12,321 nt of DNA, taken from NCBI GenBank assembly GCA_050699835.1, contig JBOHFW010000161.1:1-12321 (forward strand), in the 5' to 3' direction. The position numbers were made by a program, and so were the translations under genes. The stretch comes from GCA-003244245 sp050699835 (lineage in GTDB: Bacteria; Actinomycetota; Actinomycetes; Mycobacteriales; Pseudonocardiaceae). Under the pieces are notes generated by a model, which was given only the letters and a program-made list of their open reading frames with translations, had not been told where the DNA came from and did not search any database. This document shows, piece after piece, positions 5,741 to 12,321 of the stretch; the first letter of the stretch is position 1; each line of letters starts with the position of its first letter.

Positions 5741-8203
5741 ATGGACTACGGGCTGGTGGCTGTCCACACGGCGAGCCAGGCGCTGGCTGGCCTGCTCAGC
5801 AGGCTAGACATCCACCCGCACGCCGTGCTCGGCCACAGCTCAGGTGATCTCTCCGCGCTCGTGGCGGCAGGTGTCCTGGCCATGGACAGCGACGCTGAGC
5901 ACGTCCGGCAGGTGCTCCAGCTCAGCGAGGTGTGCGAGCAGCTGCACGTGGAGGGTCACCTCCCGGCGGGCGCGCTGCTCGCGATCAGCATGGCCGACCC
6001 GGATCAGGTCGCGGCGGTGATCCAGCGCAGTGAGGGCGCCCTGAGCATCGCCATGGACAACTGCCCGCACCAGATCGTGATCGGTGGTTGCGCCGAGGCG
6101 GCGGCCGCGGCCGCCGCGGAGCTGCAGCGGTCCGGGACTGTCTGCACCAGGCTTCCCGTCAACTACCTGCCGCACACCCCGCACTTCGCGGAGTTTGCGA
6201 CCCGGCTCCGTGAGCATCACAGCCGCCGTGAGGCGCAAGCCGGGTTCCGGGCTCCGCGGATCCCGCTGTACTCGTGCGTCACGGCCGCGCGGTACCCCGA
6301 GGACCCGGTGGCCGCGCGCAGGCTGCTGAGCGACCAGTGGTCGCATCCAGTCCGGTTCCGGGAGACCATCGAGACGATGTACGCCGACGGTGTGCGGATC
6401 TTCGTCGAGGCCGGCCCGTGTGGAGGCCTCACGCCATTCGTCGATGACATCCTGCGCGACCGGCCACACCTCGCCGTGCCAGCCGATGTCGAGGGCCGCC
6501 CCGGGCTGACCCAGCTCGCTCATCTGGTGGGACGGCTGGCCGTGCACCAGGTACCGATGCGCCTCGATCACCTCTACGCCGACCGATCGCCCGCCCGGCC
6601 CGAGGTCCAGGACCGCTTCGCAGACCGGTCCGTGCGGCTGAGCGCCGATCTGCCGATGCTCACGCTGGACCAGCAACCGCGGCCCCCTCTCGCTGCCCCG
6701 TTGATGGCGCGAGAGCAGGTCATGCAGACCTACCTCGGCACCATGGACCGGTTCCTGGACCTGCAGCGCCACACCCTGGGCGCGGCAGCGGCCGGGCCCG
6801 TCTCCAGCCGCGGTCCCCGGTTCCCGCTGCTCGGCTCGGTGGTGTCGCTGACCGAGGGCCGGGAGCTGATCGCCGTGCACCGTCTCGATCCCGAGCAGGC
6901 CCTGCTGCTGCGCGACCACACCTTCGGTCGCGACGTCTCGCAAACCGATGAGTCGCTGCTCGGACTGCCCGTCGTCCCCTTCACGGTCAGCATGGAGATG
7001 CTGGCCGAGGCGGCGGCGACGCTGCTGCCCGGTCATGTGGTCACCGGCATGAAGGATGTCCGGGGCTACCAGTGGATTACGCTGGATGACGGACCGGTGA
7101 CCCTGCGCCTGATCGCCCGGCGGGACCCCACCGGGGACGGCCGGGAGGTCACGGCCGCGGGCGGCCTCAGCGTCACGGTAGCGCTGCAACGCCTGGCCGC
7201 AGGTGAGGACGCCAACACCCAGGCCGGCACCCGCGTGATCGAGGGAACAGTCACGCTCGCCGACGCCTACCCCGCGCCGCCGGCGCTGGCTGAGCGGACG
7301 TTGCGCGACGAGCAGATCTGCCCCCCAGGCACGACGAGCCTGTACCCGGGGCGGATGTTCCATGGCCCCCGCTTCCAGGGCGTCGTCTCCCTGGATCGCC
7401 GGGGCGCGGACGGCATCCAGGCCACGATGGAGATCTTGCCGAGGAATGACCTGTTCGCCGGGACACCTGAGCCGGAGCTGATCACTGATCCCCAGCTGCT
7501 GGACGCAGCCGGTCAGCTGGTCGGCTTCTGGACCACCGAGCACGCCGGCCGCGGCGCCGCCTTCTTCCCGTTCGCGCTGGAGGGGCTGCAGCTGTTCGGT
7601 CCGCCAGCGCCGGTCGGCACGACCGTGACCGGGCAGGCCCGGATCAGCCCGGCCGGCGACCAGCAGCTGCGCTCCGACATCGACCTGATCGGGCCGCAGG
7701 GCCACCTGCTGGCCCGCCTGATCGGCTGGGCCAGCTACCGCGTCAGCCTGCCCGGGCCGCTGTCCCGGCTGGTGGGGGTCTCGCCGCGGGACGTCACCCT
7801 GGCCGATCCCTGCTCGGCGCTGACCGGCGGGTTGGCAGCACCCGGTGCGGTTGCCTGTTGCCTGGACAGCATCTCGCTGAGCATGCACGGCGGTATCTGG
7901 CAGCGTGCGCTGGCCCACCTGGTTCTCACCCGGCGCGAGCGGGTCGCGTGGTCAAACCTGCCGGGGCCCGATCAGGCGCGCAGCGAGTGGCTGCTGGGCC
8001 GGGTCGCGGCCAAGGACGCCGCCCGTGCCTTCCTCCGTGCCACATCCGGCCTCGCGCTGTGCCCAGCCGACATCGAGATCGTCGAGGACCCGCAAGGCCG
8101 GCTGCTGGCCACGGGACCGTGGACGCAGCAGGTCGAGCGGATACCGGTCGTGTCCCTGTCACATCACGGCAGCACGATCGTGGCCATCGCACTCGACCGC
8201 TGA
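5741..8203 (+). CDS. Iterative PKS fragment: truncated acyltransferase, dehydratase, 4'-phosphopantetheinyl transferase
   Basis: An 820-codon frame carries three PKS domains. The acyltransferase (about 1-290) has nucleophile GHSSG (Ser33) and catalytic His145 in NYLPHTPHF, but lacks the roughly 80 residues with the FPGQG motif that normally precede the nucleophile. A linker typical of post-AT regions (QVMQTYLGTMDRFLDLQ) follows. The dehydratase (about 360-690) is a double hotdog with His393 in LRDHTFG, HGPRF (His541) and Asp588 in DPQLLDAAGQ. The C-terminus (about 715-820) resembles the PPTase found at the end of some iterative PKSs: WLLGRVAAKDAAR (Trp750, Lys758, Asp759) and VVSLSHHG. No ketosynthase, carrier or ketoreductase domain is present. 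ATG 5741 has no convincing ribosome site. The same frame continues upstream through a TAG at 5726 into AT-like sequence, so this is probably a pseudogene remainder with an intact downstream frame. Confidence 0.8.
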   Translation: MDYGLVAVHTASQALAGLLSRLDIHPHAVLGHSSGDLSALVAAGVLAMDSDAEHVRQVLQLSEVCEQLHVEGHLPAGALLAISMADPDQVAAVIQRSEGALSIAMDNCPHQIVIGGCAEAAAAAAAELQRSGTVCTRLPVNYLPHTPHFAEFATRLREHHSRREAQAGFRAPRIPLYSCVTAARYPEDPVAARRLLSDQWSHPVRFRETIETMYADGVRIFVEAGPCGGLTPFVDDILRDRPHLAVPADVEGRPGLTQLAHLVGRLAVHQVPMRLDHLYADRSPARPEVQDRFADRSVRLSADLPMLTLDQQPRPPLAAPLMAREQVMQTYLGTMDRFLDLQRHTLGAAAAGPVSSRGPRFPLLGSVVSLTEGRELIAVHRLDPEQALLLRDHTFGRDVSQTDESLLGLPVVPFTVSMEMLAEAAATLLPGHVVTGMKDVRGYQWITLDDGPVTLRLIARRDPTGDGREVTAAGGLSVTVALQRLAAGEDANTQAGTRVIEGTVTLADAYPAPPALAERTLRDEQICPPGTTSLYPGRMFHGPRFQGVVSLDRRGADGIQATMEILPRNDLFAGTPEPELITDPQLLDAAGQLVGFWTTEHAGRGAAFFPFALEGLQLFGPPAPVGTTVTGQARISPAGDQQLRSDIDLIGPQGHLLARLIGWASYRVSLPGPLSRLVGVSPRDVTLADPCSALTGGLAAPGAVACCLDSISLSMHGGIWQRALAHLVLTRRERVAWSNLPGPDQARSEWLLGRVAAKDAARAFLRATSGLALCPADIEIVEDPQGRLLATGPWTQQVERIPVVSLSHHGSTIVAIALDR

Positions 8204-8242
8204 CCTGCGCCGAGGTAGTGACCCTACGGGCTGTCAGTACAC

Positions 8243-8428
8243 CTACACGCCGAACTGGGTCAGCCGTTCTTTGAGCTGTGCTATCGGCTCATCCTCGGGC
8301 GCGTCCTCGCCAGACAGCAGATGCACCGCACAACGCAGCATCCGCCGGTACTCCTGGGGATCGGCGGACATGATCGCGCGGCGCCGCCAGTGCTCCAGTG
8401 TGTCCAGCACATCCGCCAGCTCCAGCAT
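8243..8428 (-). pseudogene. DUF6247-like C-terminal fragment
   Basis: This 61-residue minus-strand frame contains LDTLEHWRRRAIMSADPQEY and RRMLRCAVHLLSGED, a pattern I associate with the C-terminal half of actinobacterial DUF6247 proteins, which are usually about 90-120 residues and often sit near toxin-antitoxin-like genes. The frame is closed upstream by TAG only four codons before the ATG, at the point where transposase sequence begins, so the N-terminal half has probably been lost. The residues just before the ATG (AAE) also fit the protein, meaning the ATG is an internal Met rather than a true start. No partner toxin is visible. Function is unknown, and it may not be expressed. Confidence 0.5.
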
Positions 8429-8442
8429 CTCAGCTGCCTAGG

Positions 8443-8556
8443 TCAGGGCCCGCCGGTATGCCTGATGAGCCAGCCGAATGTCCGTTCCACCACCCAGCGG
8501 CGGGGCGGCATAACGAATCCCGTGCTGTCGTCGCTGCGTTTGATGATGGTGAGGGT
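8443..8556 (-). mobile_element. IS5-type transposase remnant (C-terminal scrap)
   Basis: The minus strand encodes TLTIIKRSDDSTGF, then PRRWVVERTFGWLIR, the well-known segment before and around the last catalytic Glu of IS5-group DDE transposases in actinobacteria. After WLIR the expected HRRLARDYE is missing; the frame reads HTGGP and stops at 8443-8445. Before TLTI, the frame stays open to about 8727 but no longer resembles a transposase. Only about 32 codons of the element remain, so it cannot move. It marks an old insertion or recombination point that abuts the DUF6247-like fragment. Confidence 0.7.
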
Positions 8557-8696
8557 GCGGGTCTGGGGGCGCTCTGGCTGCGGGCGGGCCAGCCCGGCAA
8601 GGCGGCGGAGTACTGCCGGGGAGCGCTGCGCCAGTGCATCAGCTGCTGTCATCCTGTCGGGTGAAGCCGGGTTGCGGCTGCCGGGGTGACCCGATT

Positions 8697-8719
8697 CTGT
8701 CAGGGTTCGAACGTATGGT
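8697..8719 (+). promoter_or_regulatory. RecA-independent DNA-damage promoter (PafBC type) for the 13E12 gene
   Basis: CTGTCAGGG, an 8-bp spacer, then TATGGT matches the mycobacterial RecA-independent damage promoter (TTGTCRGTG-N8-TANNNT): seven of nine bases in the upstream part, the exact spacer, and a full match to TANNNT. With TATGGT as the -10 element, transcription would begin at about 8726, the A of the first ATG, giving a leaderless mRNA. The motif definition is established knowledge; its use here is inferred. Confidence 0.5.
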
Positions 8720-8722
8720 CGA
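8707..8722. promoter_or_regulatory. LexA (SOS) box
   Basis: TCGAACGTATGGTCGA matches the mycobacterial/actinobacterial LexA consensus TCGAAC-N4-GTTCGA at eleven of twelve defined bases (G for T in the right half). It overlaps the -10 element of the damage promoter and ends 3 bp before ATG 8726, so bound LexA would block polymerase. Several 13E12 genes of Mycobacterium tuberculosis are known LexA targets, which supports the call. Confidence 0.6.
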
Positions 8723-8725
8723 TCC

Positions 8726-9865
8726 ATGATGGCGGTGGCGGGTTCGGTGATCTCTGATGAGGAGATCGTCGGTGAGCTGCGCGCTGCGTGGGCCGAGGTG
8801 TCCCGGGGTTATGCACGATGCTGGGCGGCGATGGCCGAGGTAGCCAGACGTACCACACACGGGTGGGAGAGCGCGGAGATCGCCGCGGCGTTGACGTTCA
8901 CCTCCCGCCGGGCAGACTACGAACTGGGCTGCGCCCAGGTGCTCCTTGAGCAGTTACCCCAGGTGCACACCGCCTTGGCGGCCGGCGACCTGGATTACCA
9001 CAAGGCACGGGTGTTCACCGACTACCTGGTCGGCCTGACACCTGAGCAGGCCGACCGGATCTGCCAACGACTGGTCCCACTGGCGCCAGGCTGGACCACC
9101 GGGCAGCTGGCCGCGCGGCTGCTGCGGGAGGTGCAGGCCATCGATCCCGACTACACCCGCCGCAGCTACCAGCAAGCGGTGCGCGAGCGCGGGGTGCACG
9201 GCTACCTCGACCACACCGGCACCGCCGTGCTGTCCGGCTCCGGGCTGCCCGCCGCCGAGGCCGCGGCCGCCGCTACGCGCCTGGAGGCGCTGGCCGACGA
9301 CCTGCGCGCAGCCGGGTACCCGGCCACGGTCAATCAGGCCCGCGCCGACCTGTTCCTGCGCCTTCTTGATGGCACCCTCGACGGGCTGTCCCGCCCACAG
9401 ATCCTGGCCACCATGCTGGGCCTGGGCCCCCTCACACCCGCCGACGGTGACCCGGACACCGACCCCCGCCAGCAGCGCGACCGGGGCGAGCGGGACCACG
9501 AACCCCCACATCGCCCAGCACCCAAGCAGCCCCCGCCACCCGAACAATCCGCGCCAGCCAAGCAGGCCGAACAGGCCGAGCGGCCCGGCCAGCCCGGGCC
9601 CGCGCAGCAAACCCATACGGTCTGTCCCGGTGAGACCGGCACCAGTCCGGCGAGATACGGCATCGAGGTGCGGGTGAGGTTATCCACCTTGCTGGGCATT
9701 GACGAGCATCCCGCGGAGCTGCCCGGCTGGGGCCCCATCCCCGCCGCGGCCGCCAGGGACCTGGTCGCCGCCCAGCACAACGCCGAATGGCGCATCGCGA
9801 TCGTCGACACCGAGGGATATCTGCTCCACGGTGAGGTCAAGCGTTCTTCATACACCACTTTTTAA
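8726..9865 (+). CDS. 13E12 repeat / DUF222 protein lacking its HNH nuclease end
   Basis: This 379-residue protein carries the DUF222 helical domain (about 10-240), with typical stretches such as SRRADYELGCAQVLLEQLP, AALAAGDLDYHKARVFTDY and VNQARADLFLRLLDGTL. A Pro/Gln/Asp/Arg-rich low-complexity linker (about 245-305) and a further segment ending WRIAIVDTEGYLLHGEV follow. Family members normally go on for another 100 or so residues to a Cys/His-rich HNH endonuclease. Here the frame ends with KRSSYTTF in AT-rich codons unlike the rest, so the tail is truncated at about 9838 and the nuclease is absent. There is no ribosome site; the start at ATG 8726 (or 8729) fits leaderless translation from the damage promoter just upstream. 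Known 13E12 proteins are DNA-damage-induced and of unclear role. Activity of this shortened form is doubtful. Confidence 0.8.
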   Translation: MMAVAGSVISDEEIVGELRAAWAEVSRGYARCWAAMAEVARRTTHGWESAEIAAALTFTSRRADYELGCAQVLLEQLPQVHTALAAGDLDYHKARVFTDYLVGLTPEQADRICQRLVPLAPGWTTGQLAARLLREVQAIDPDYTRRSYQQAVRERGVHGYLDHTGTAVLSGSGLPAAEAAAAATRLEALADDLRAAGYPATVNQARADLFLRLLDGTLDGLSRPQILATMLGLGPLTPADGDPDTDPRQQRDRGERDHEPPHRPAPKQPPPPEQSAPAKQAEQAERPGQPGPAQQTHTVCPGETGTSPARYGIEVRVRLSTLLGIDEHPAELPGWGPIPAAAARDLVAAQHNAEWRIAIVDTEGYLLHGEVKRSSYTTF

Positions 9866-9947
9866 CCTGCGTGAACGTAGACTTGCGATAGACCGTGTCG
9901 GCATATACCGGACAGATCCGGCGGGTTGCCGCGCAAGGGGGCAAACG
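9866..9947. other. Convergent intergenic region with two small hairpins
   Basis: The 82 bp between the convergent DUF222 and kinase genes hold CCGGA-CAGA-TCCGG (9908-9921) and TTGCC-N9-GGCAA (9926-9944). Both are short and lack T-tracts. They may help end transcription from either side. The left end (about 9838-9900) is richer in A and T than its surroundings and looks like foreign or junction sequence. Confidence 0.3.
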
Positions 9948-10928
9948 TTAGAGCGCTGTCCAGATGGTGGTGGTGTCGCCTGCTTGGAGTCCGTCGAGGC
10001 GCTGCCGGAGGGCTTTGGCGTGGGGTGGGGAGTGGGGGGCGCGGCGAAGGGGGCCGGTGATTTGGGCGAGGTCGCGCATGGTGAGCAGGGTGGGGAGGCC
10101 GGGGCATCCGGTGAGGTCGTGGCCGTAGTGGCGGGTGAAGTCGCGGGTCCAGGCGGGGCCTTTGCCGTAGCGGCGGGCGGCGTGCCAGGTGGGGATGAGG
10201 TCGACTTCGCGGGGGCCGTGGGAGACTCGGTCCCAGTCTCCTAGTACGGCGTTTGCTGCTTGTTGGGTGGTGTTCGGGGCCCAGAGGAGGTTCCCGGCCC
10301 AGGCGTCGCCGTGGATGAGGCCGTGTCCGAGCGGCCACTCCAGCGCCGCCAGTTCGTCGCGTACTTGATCGAGTCGTTGCAGCAGCCAGTGGCGGTCGAT
10401 GGCGTCGAGCGCTCGGGCGGTGGTGTCGTCGCGTAAGGCGTGGTCGAGCGAGTCGAGAGGTATCCAGCGCCGCAGGTCGCAGGGTGGTGGAGGGATTGCG
10501 TGTAGCTCGGCGAGGAGGGGTCCGAGGTGTGCTGATGTCAGCGGCCTGGTTGGTGTGGGTTGTGGGTAGTACACCCAGAAGCTGATCGTGGTGGTTGGTT
10601 CGAGTTCGACTGGTTCAGCGCCTGGCAGGGGCCGGGTGGCGGGGAAGCCGTGTTCCTCCGTCAGCCAGCGCGTCACCTGCTGGGACTGCTTGATCTGGGC
10701 CGTGTTATGGAGACGGGTTGCGACGCGGGCGACCGCGCCTTCGTTGGGCAGCAGCATGACGGCGTTGTTGTAGTGGTGCAGCAACTGGGTGCCGGTGGCG
10801 TCGAGACCGCGTGCTAGACAGGCCCGGCGAACCGCTGTTCGTAGCTGGGCTGACTCAGGCGTGTGAGCAGGGTCAGCGGCTCGCCTCCTCTCACGATGAT
10901 CGGGACCGTGTGCGGTGCTGGGGTTCAT
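9948..10928 (-). CDS. APH-fold phosphotransferase (aminoglycoside phosphotransferase family)
   Basis: This is a small-molecule kinase of the aminoglycoside/choline kinase fold. Counted from the upstream ATG at 10940, the catalytic loop is GLIHGDAWAGNLLW (H210, D212, N217) and the metal-binding segment is VLGDWDRVSHGP (D235, D237), the two hallmark motifs. The N-lobe is less clear; VARV near 72 may hold the nucleotide-contacting strand. I chose ATG 10928 because it overlaps the upstream regulator's stop as ATGA, a classic coupling arrangement; ATG 10940 in the same frame would add four residues and overlap by 16 bp. The partner regulator suggests a two-gene unit in which the kinase modifies a metabolite or antibiotic. 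Many family members next to such regulators have no known resistance role, so I do not call it a resistance gene. The substrate is unknown. Confidence 0.82.
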   Translation of the reverse strand: MNPSTAHGPDHRERRRAADPAHTPESAQLRTAVRRACLARGLDATGTQLLHHYNNAVMLLPNEGAVARVATRLHNTAQIKQSQQVTRWLTEEHGFPATRPLPGAEPVELEPTTTISFWVYYPQPTPTRPLTSAHLGPLLAELHAIPPPPCDLRRWIPLDSLDHALRDDTTARALDAIDRHWLLQRLDQVRDELAALEWPLGHGLIHGDAWAGNLLWAPNTTQQAANAVLGDWDRVSHGPREVDLIPTWHAARRYGKGPAWTRDFTRHYGHDLTGCPGLPTLLTMRDLAQITGPLRRAPHSPPHAKALRQRLDGLQAGDTTTIWTAL

Positions 10929-12321
10929 CGAGGCGTACATCCCATCGCGATATGAGACTGAAACTGGTCCTCGATCTCTTGGACGCTGGAGAGCCCAGCG
11001 TATGTGCGCAACTCGCGGCGTACTGAGTTGATCTGTTCGAGGGTGCGGGCACTGGTCAGCGAGCTGAGGGACGGGATCACCTGGCCTAGCAGGTCACAAG
11101 CTCTGTCGATGTCGCTGTGTACGTTGGCCTCCCTGGGCAGGTAGGAGCTGGCGAGGGCTGTTGTGCATAGGACCCGGCGACGACGCTCCATGTCGCCTGA
11201 GGCTTCCAGCACCGCCGGGGCGAGTCGTTGGACCTCTTGGTATTGGCCGAGGTCTGCGGCCATGTACAGCATTTCGGCGGTCAGTTGTTCAGTGGTGAAG
11301 AACTGGATCCACGTGGGCTCGTCTGCGGGTACGGCCCGGTCCAGGGTTCTTTCCGCCAGGGCGCATGCTTCGGCGCAGGCCCGCCGGTCGCCGGGCAGGG
11401 CGTGCGCGTGACCTTGCAGGGCAGCGCACCGGGCCGCTATCAGGGGTGAGCCGCAGTGCAGCGCGGTGCTAAGCCCGGCGTCGGCCAGCTCCCGTGCTTG
11501 GCGGGCATCGCCGAGGTAGTGCGCCTGCAGGGACATGTCAGCCAGGATGTGAGCCCCCAGCGCACGGTTCCCGCTGGCCTGGGCTAACCGCAGTGCTTGG
11601 ATGAAGTAGCGCTGGGCGAGTCCCTGCCTCCCGAAATCGAAGCTCATGAACGCGCATTGATCGCACAACCCCGCCGTTGCCGCCATCAGCTCCCGGCCGA
11701 TCGTGTTGTCGTAGCCGCTGCGGAGTAGCGGTAGCACGACCTGGTTGAGGTAGTGCAGCAGTGTGGAACGGGCATACCCGCCGCCCAGGCGGCTATCGGC
11801 GTCGGCGAAAGCGCTGCGCATGGCCCAGAGCGCGTCAAGGTCATGCTGGCTGACTGGCCGGGGGGACTGACGGTGGAGGACCTCATCGTGGCGGTGCAGC
11901 AGCCATTCGTGTGTCGGTCCGGCAAACGCGGCCGCGACCCATGCCGCTGACGCGAGAACTGAGCGCCGGTCCAAGTCCGTCCTCCACAGCTGTGCTAACA
12001 CCTCAACCGTAGCTGCGGGCGTAGCTGGCCAGGTCAGCCCCAGGTCACGGGCTCCCGACTCGGTTCCGGTGACCGGTGTGTCACTGCGGTCCTCGCGGGC
12101 CGCTCGCTCGTGCTCCAGTCGTGGCCAGAGTCGTTCGAGCGCTCCGCCGGTCTCCAGGGCGTTGTCAAGGCGCTGGGCTAGCGCGAGGCTGGGGAACCGC
12201 TCACCTTTCTCGATTTTGCTGATCAGCGCGCCACTGTCATGAGTCCGCTGCCCGAGCGCGACCTGTGACAACGTGCGTGCGATGCGCCAATGGCGCAGTT
12301 CGGCACCGAAGTAGTCCAGTG
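10925..12321 (-). CDS. XRE-family regulator with TPR-like C-terminal region (5' end outside window)
   Basis: The frame stays open to the right edge. Ahead of the TTG at 12271 it reads LDYFGAELRHWRIARTLSQV, the usual first helices of an XRE helix-turn-helix, so the start is right of the window and the TTG is not real. The domain continues with LISKIEKGERFPSLALAQRL. After a variable linker (about 60-110), a long helical region carries DRRSVLASAAWVAAAFAGP, GGGYARSTLLHYLNQVVLPL and QRYFIQALRLAQASGNRALG. Several TPR-like repeats follow, seen in large actinobacterial regulators of about 400-450 residues, including NsdA-like proteins that repress development and antibiotic production in Streptomyces. 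No metabolite-binding domain is evident. The stop TGA overlaps the kinase start as ATGA, so the two are translated together. Family call is strong; the NsdA resemblance is judged by eye and its target is unknown. Confidence 0.85.
   Translation of the reverse strand, partial: LDYFGAELRHWRIARTLSQVALGQRTHDSGALISKIEKGERFPSLALAQRLDNALETGGALERLWPRLEHERAAREDRSDTPVTGTESGARDLGLTWPATPAATVEVLAQLWRTDLDRRSVLASAAWVAAAFAGPTHEWLLHRHDEVLHRQSPRPVSQHDLDALWAMRSAFADADSRLGGGYARSTLLHYLNQVVLPLLRSGYDNTIGRELMAATAGLCDQCAFMSFDFGRQGLAQRYFIQALRLAQASGNRALGAHILADMSLQAHYLGDARQARELADAGLSTALHCGSPLIAARCAALQGHAHALPGDRRACAEACALAERTLDRAVPADEPTWIQFFTTEQLTAEMLYMAADLGQYQEVQRLAPAVLEASGDMERRRRVLCTTALASSYLPREANVHSDIDRACDLLGQVIPSLSSLTSARTLEQINSVRRELRTYAGLSSVQEIEDQFQSHIAMGCTPR

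Noticed and set aside
5840..7918. A 692-codon open frame on the minus strand opposite the PKS fragment
   Set aside because: It lies entirely antisense to a frame with clear AT, DH and PPTase motifs, has low-complexity Arg/Gly/Gln-rich composition and no recognisable domain; strong GC bias at third positions produces such shadows.
8204..8725. A complete insertion sequence with terminal inverted repeats
   Set aside because: Only about 32 codons resemble a transposase and I found no matching terminal repeats or target duplication around them.
8954..9616. A 220-codon minus-strand frame opposite DUF222, Gly/Leu-rich with repeats like FGLLGWRGLFGW
   Set aside because: The repeats are the antisense image of the Pro/Gln-rich linker in the DUF222 protein; there is no family resemblance.
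9948..10928. Calling the kinase an aminoglycoside resistance gene
   Set aside because: Only the general APH fold motifs are visible; nothing ties it to a particular aminoglycoside, and its regulator partner suggests another role.
12269..12271. TTG as the start of the XRE regulator
   Set aside because: Codons upstream to the window edge encode the expected first helices of the HTH domain, so the gene starts outside the window.

Overview
The window comes from a high-GC actinobacterium. Third codon positions are almost all G or C, and long antisense shadow frames run opposite every real gene. The gene set points the same way: a 13E12/DUF222 protein, a large XRE regulator with TPR-like repeats beside an APH-type kinase, a type I IPP isomerase, and a PUFA-like iterative polyketide synthase (PKS). 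A Pseudonocardiales- or Streptosporangiales-like host is plausible, but the sequence alone does not fix the genus.

Left part (1-4005). An MFS exporter runs in from the left edge. It converges on a minus-strand group: a class I SAM-dependent methyltransferase, an AIM24-family protein, and isopentenyl-diphosphate isomerase. The AIM24 stop and the isomerase start are 3 bp apart, so these two are almost certainly one transcript. The exporter and isomerase 3' ends overlap inside a perfect 11-bp hairpin, which looks like a shared two-way terminator.

Middle part (4006-8203). A NarL/LuxR-type response regulator is frameshifted by a third copy of a 7-bp tandem repeat. Its receiver domain also lacks the phospho-acceptor Asp and the conserved Lys. 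Next comes what I read as a decayed iterative PKS. An N-terminal nitronate-monooxygenase-like (PfaD/ER-like) domain is joined out of frame to the middle of an acyltransferase. The ketosynthase and the start of the acyltransferase are gone. A TAG stop lies inside the likely acyltransferase frame. Beyond it, an uninterrupted 820-codon frame still carries AT (truncated), double-hotdog dehydratase and a C-terminal 4'-phosphopantetheinyl-transferase-like domain.

Right part (8204-12321). This part is mosaic. It holds a fragment resembling the DUF6247 C-terminus abutting a scrap of an IS5-type transposase. A 13E12/DUF222 gene that has lost its HNH nuclease end follows. Its start is preceded by overlapping matches to the actinobacterial LexA box and the RecA-independent (PafBC) damage promoter, positioned for leaderless transcription. 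The last two genes form a minus-strand pair: an XRE/TPR-like regulator entering from the right edge and an APH-fold kinase, overlapping by ATGA.

Overall this looks like an accessory region undergoing gene loss. The strongest leads are the 7-bp repeat frameshift in the regulator, the NMO-AT deletion fusion with its stop codon, the unusual AT-DH-PPTase polypeptide, and the DNA-damage promoter on the truncated 13E12 gene. I saw no tRNA, rRNA or CRISPR array.
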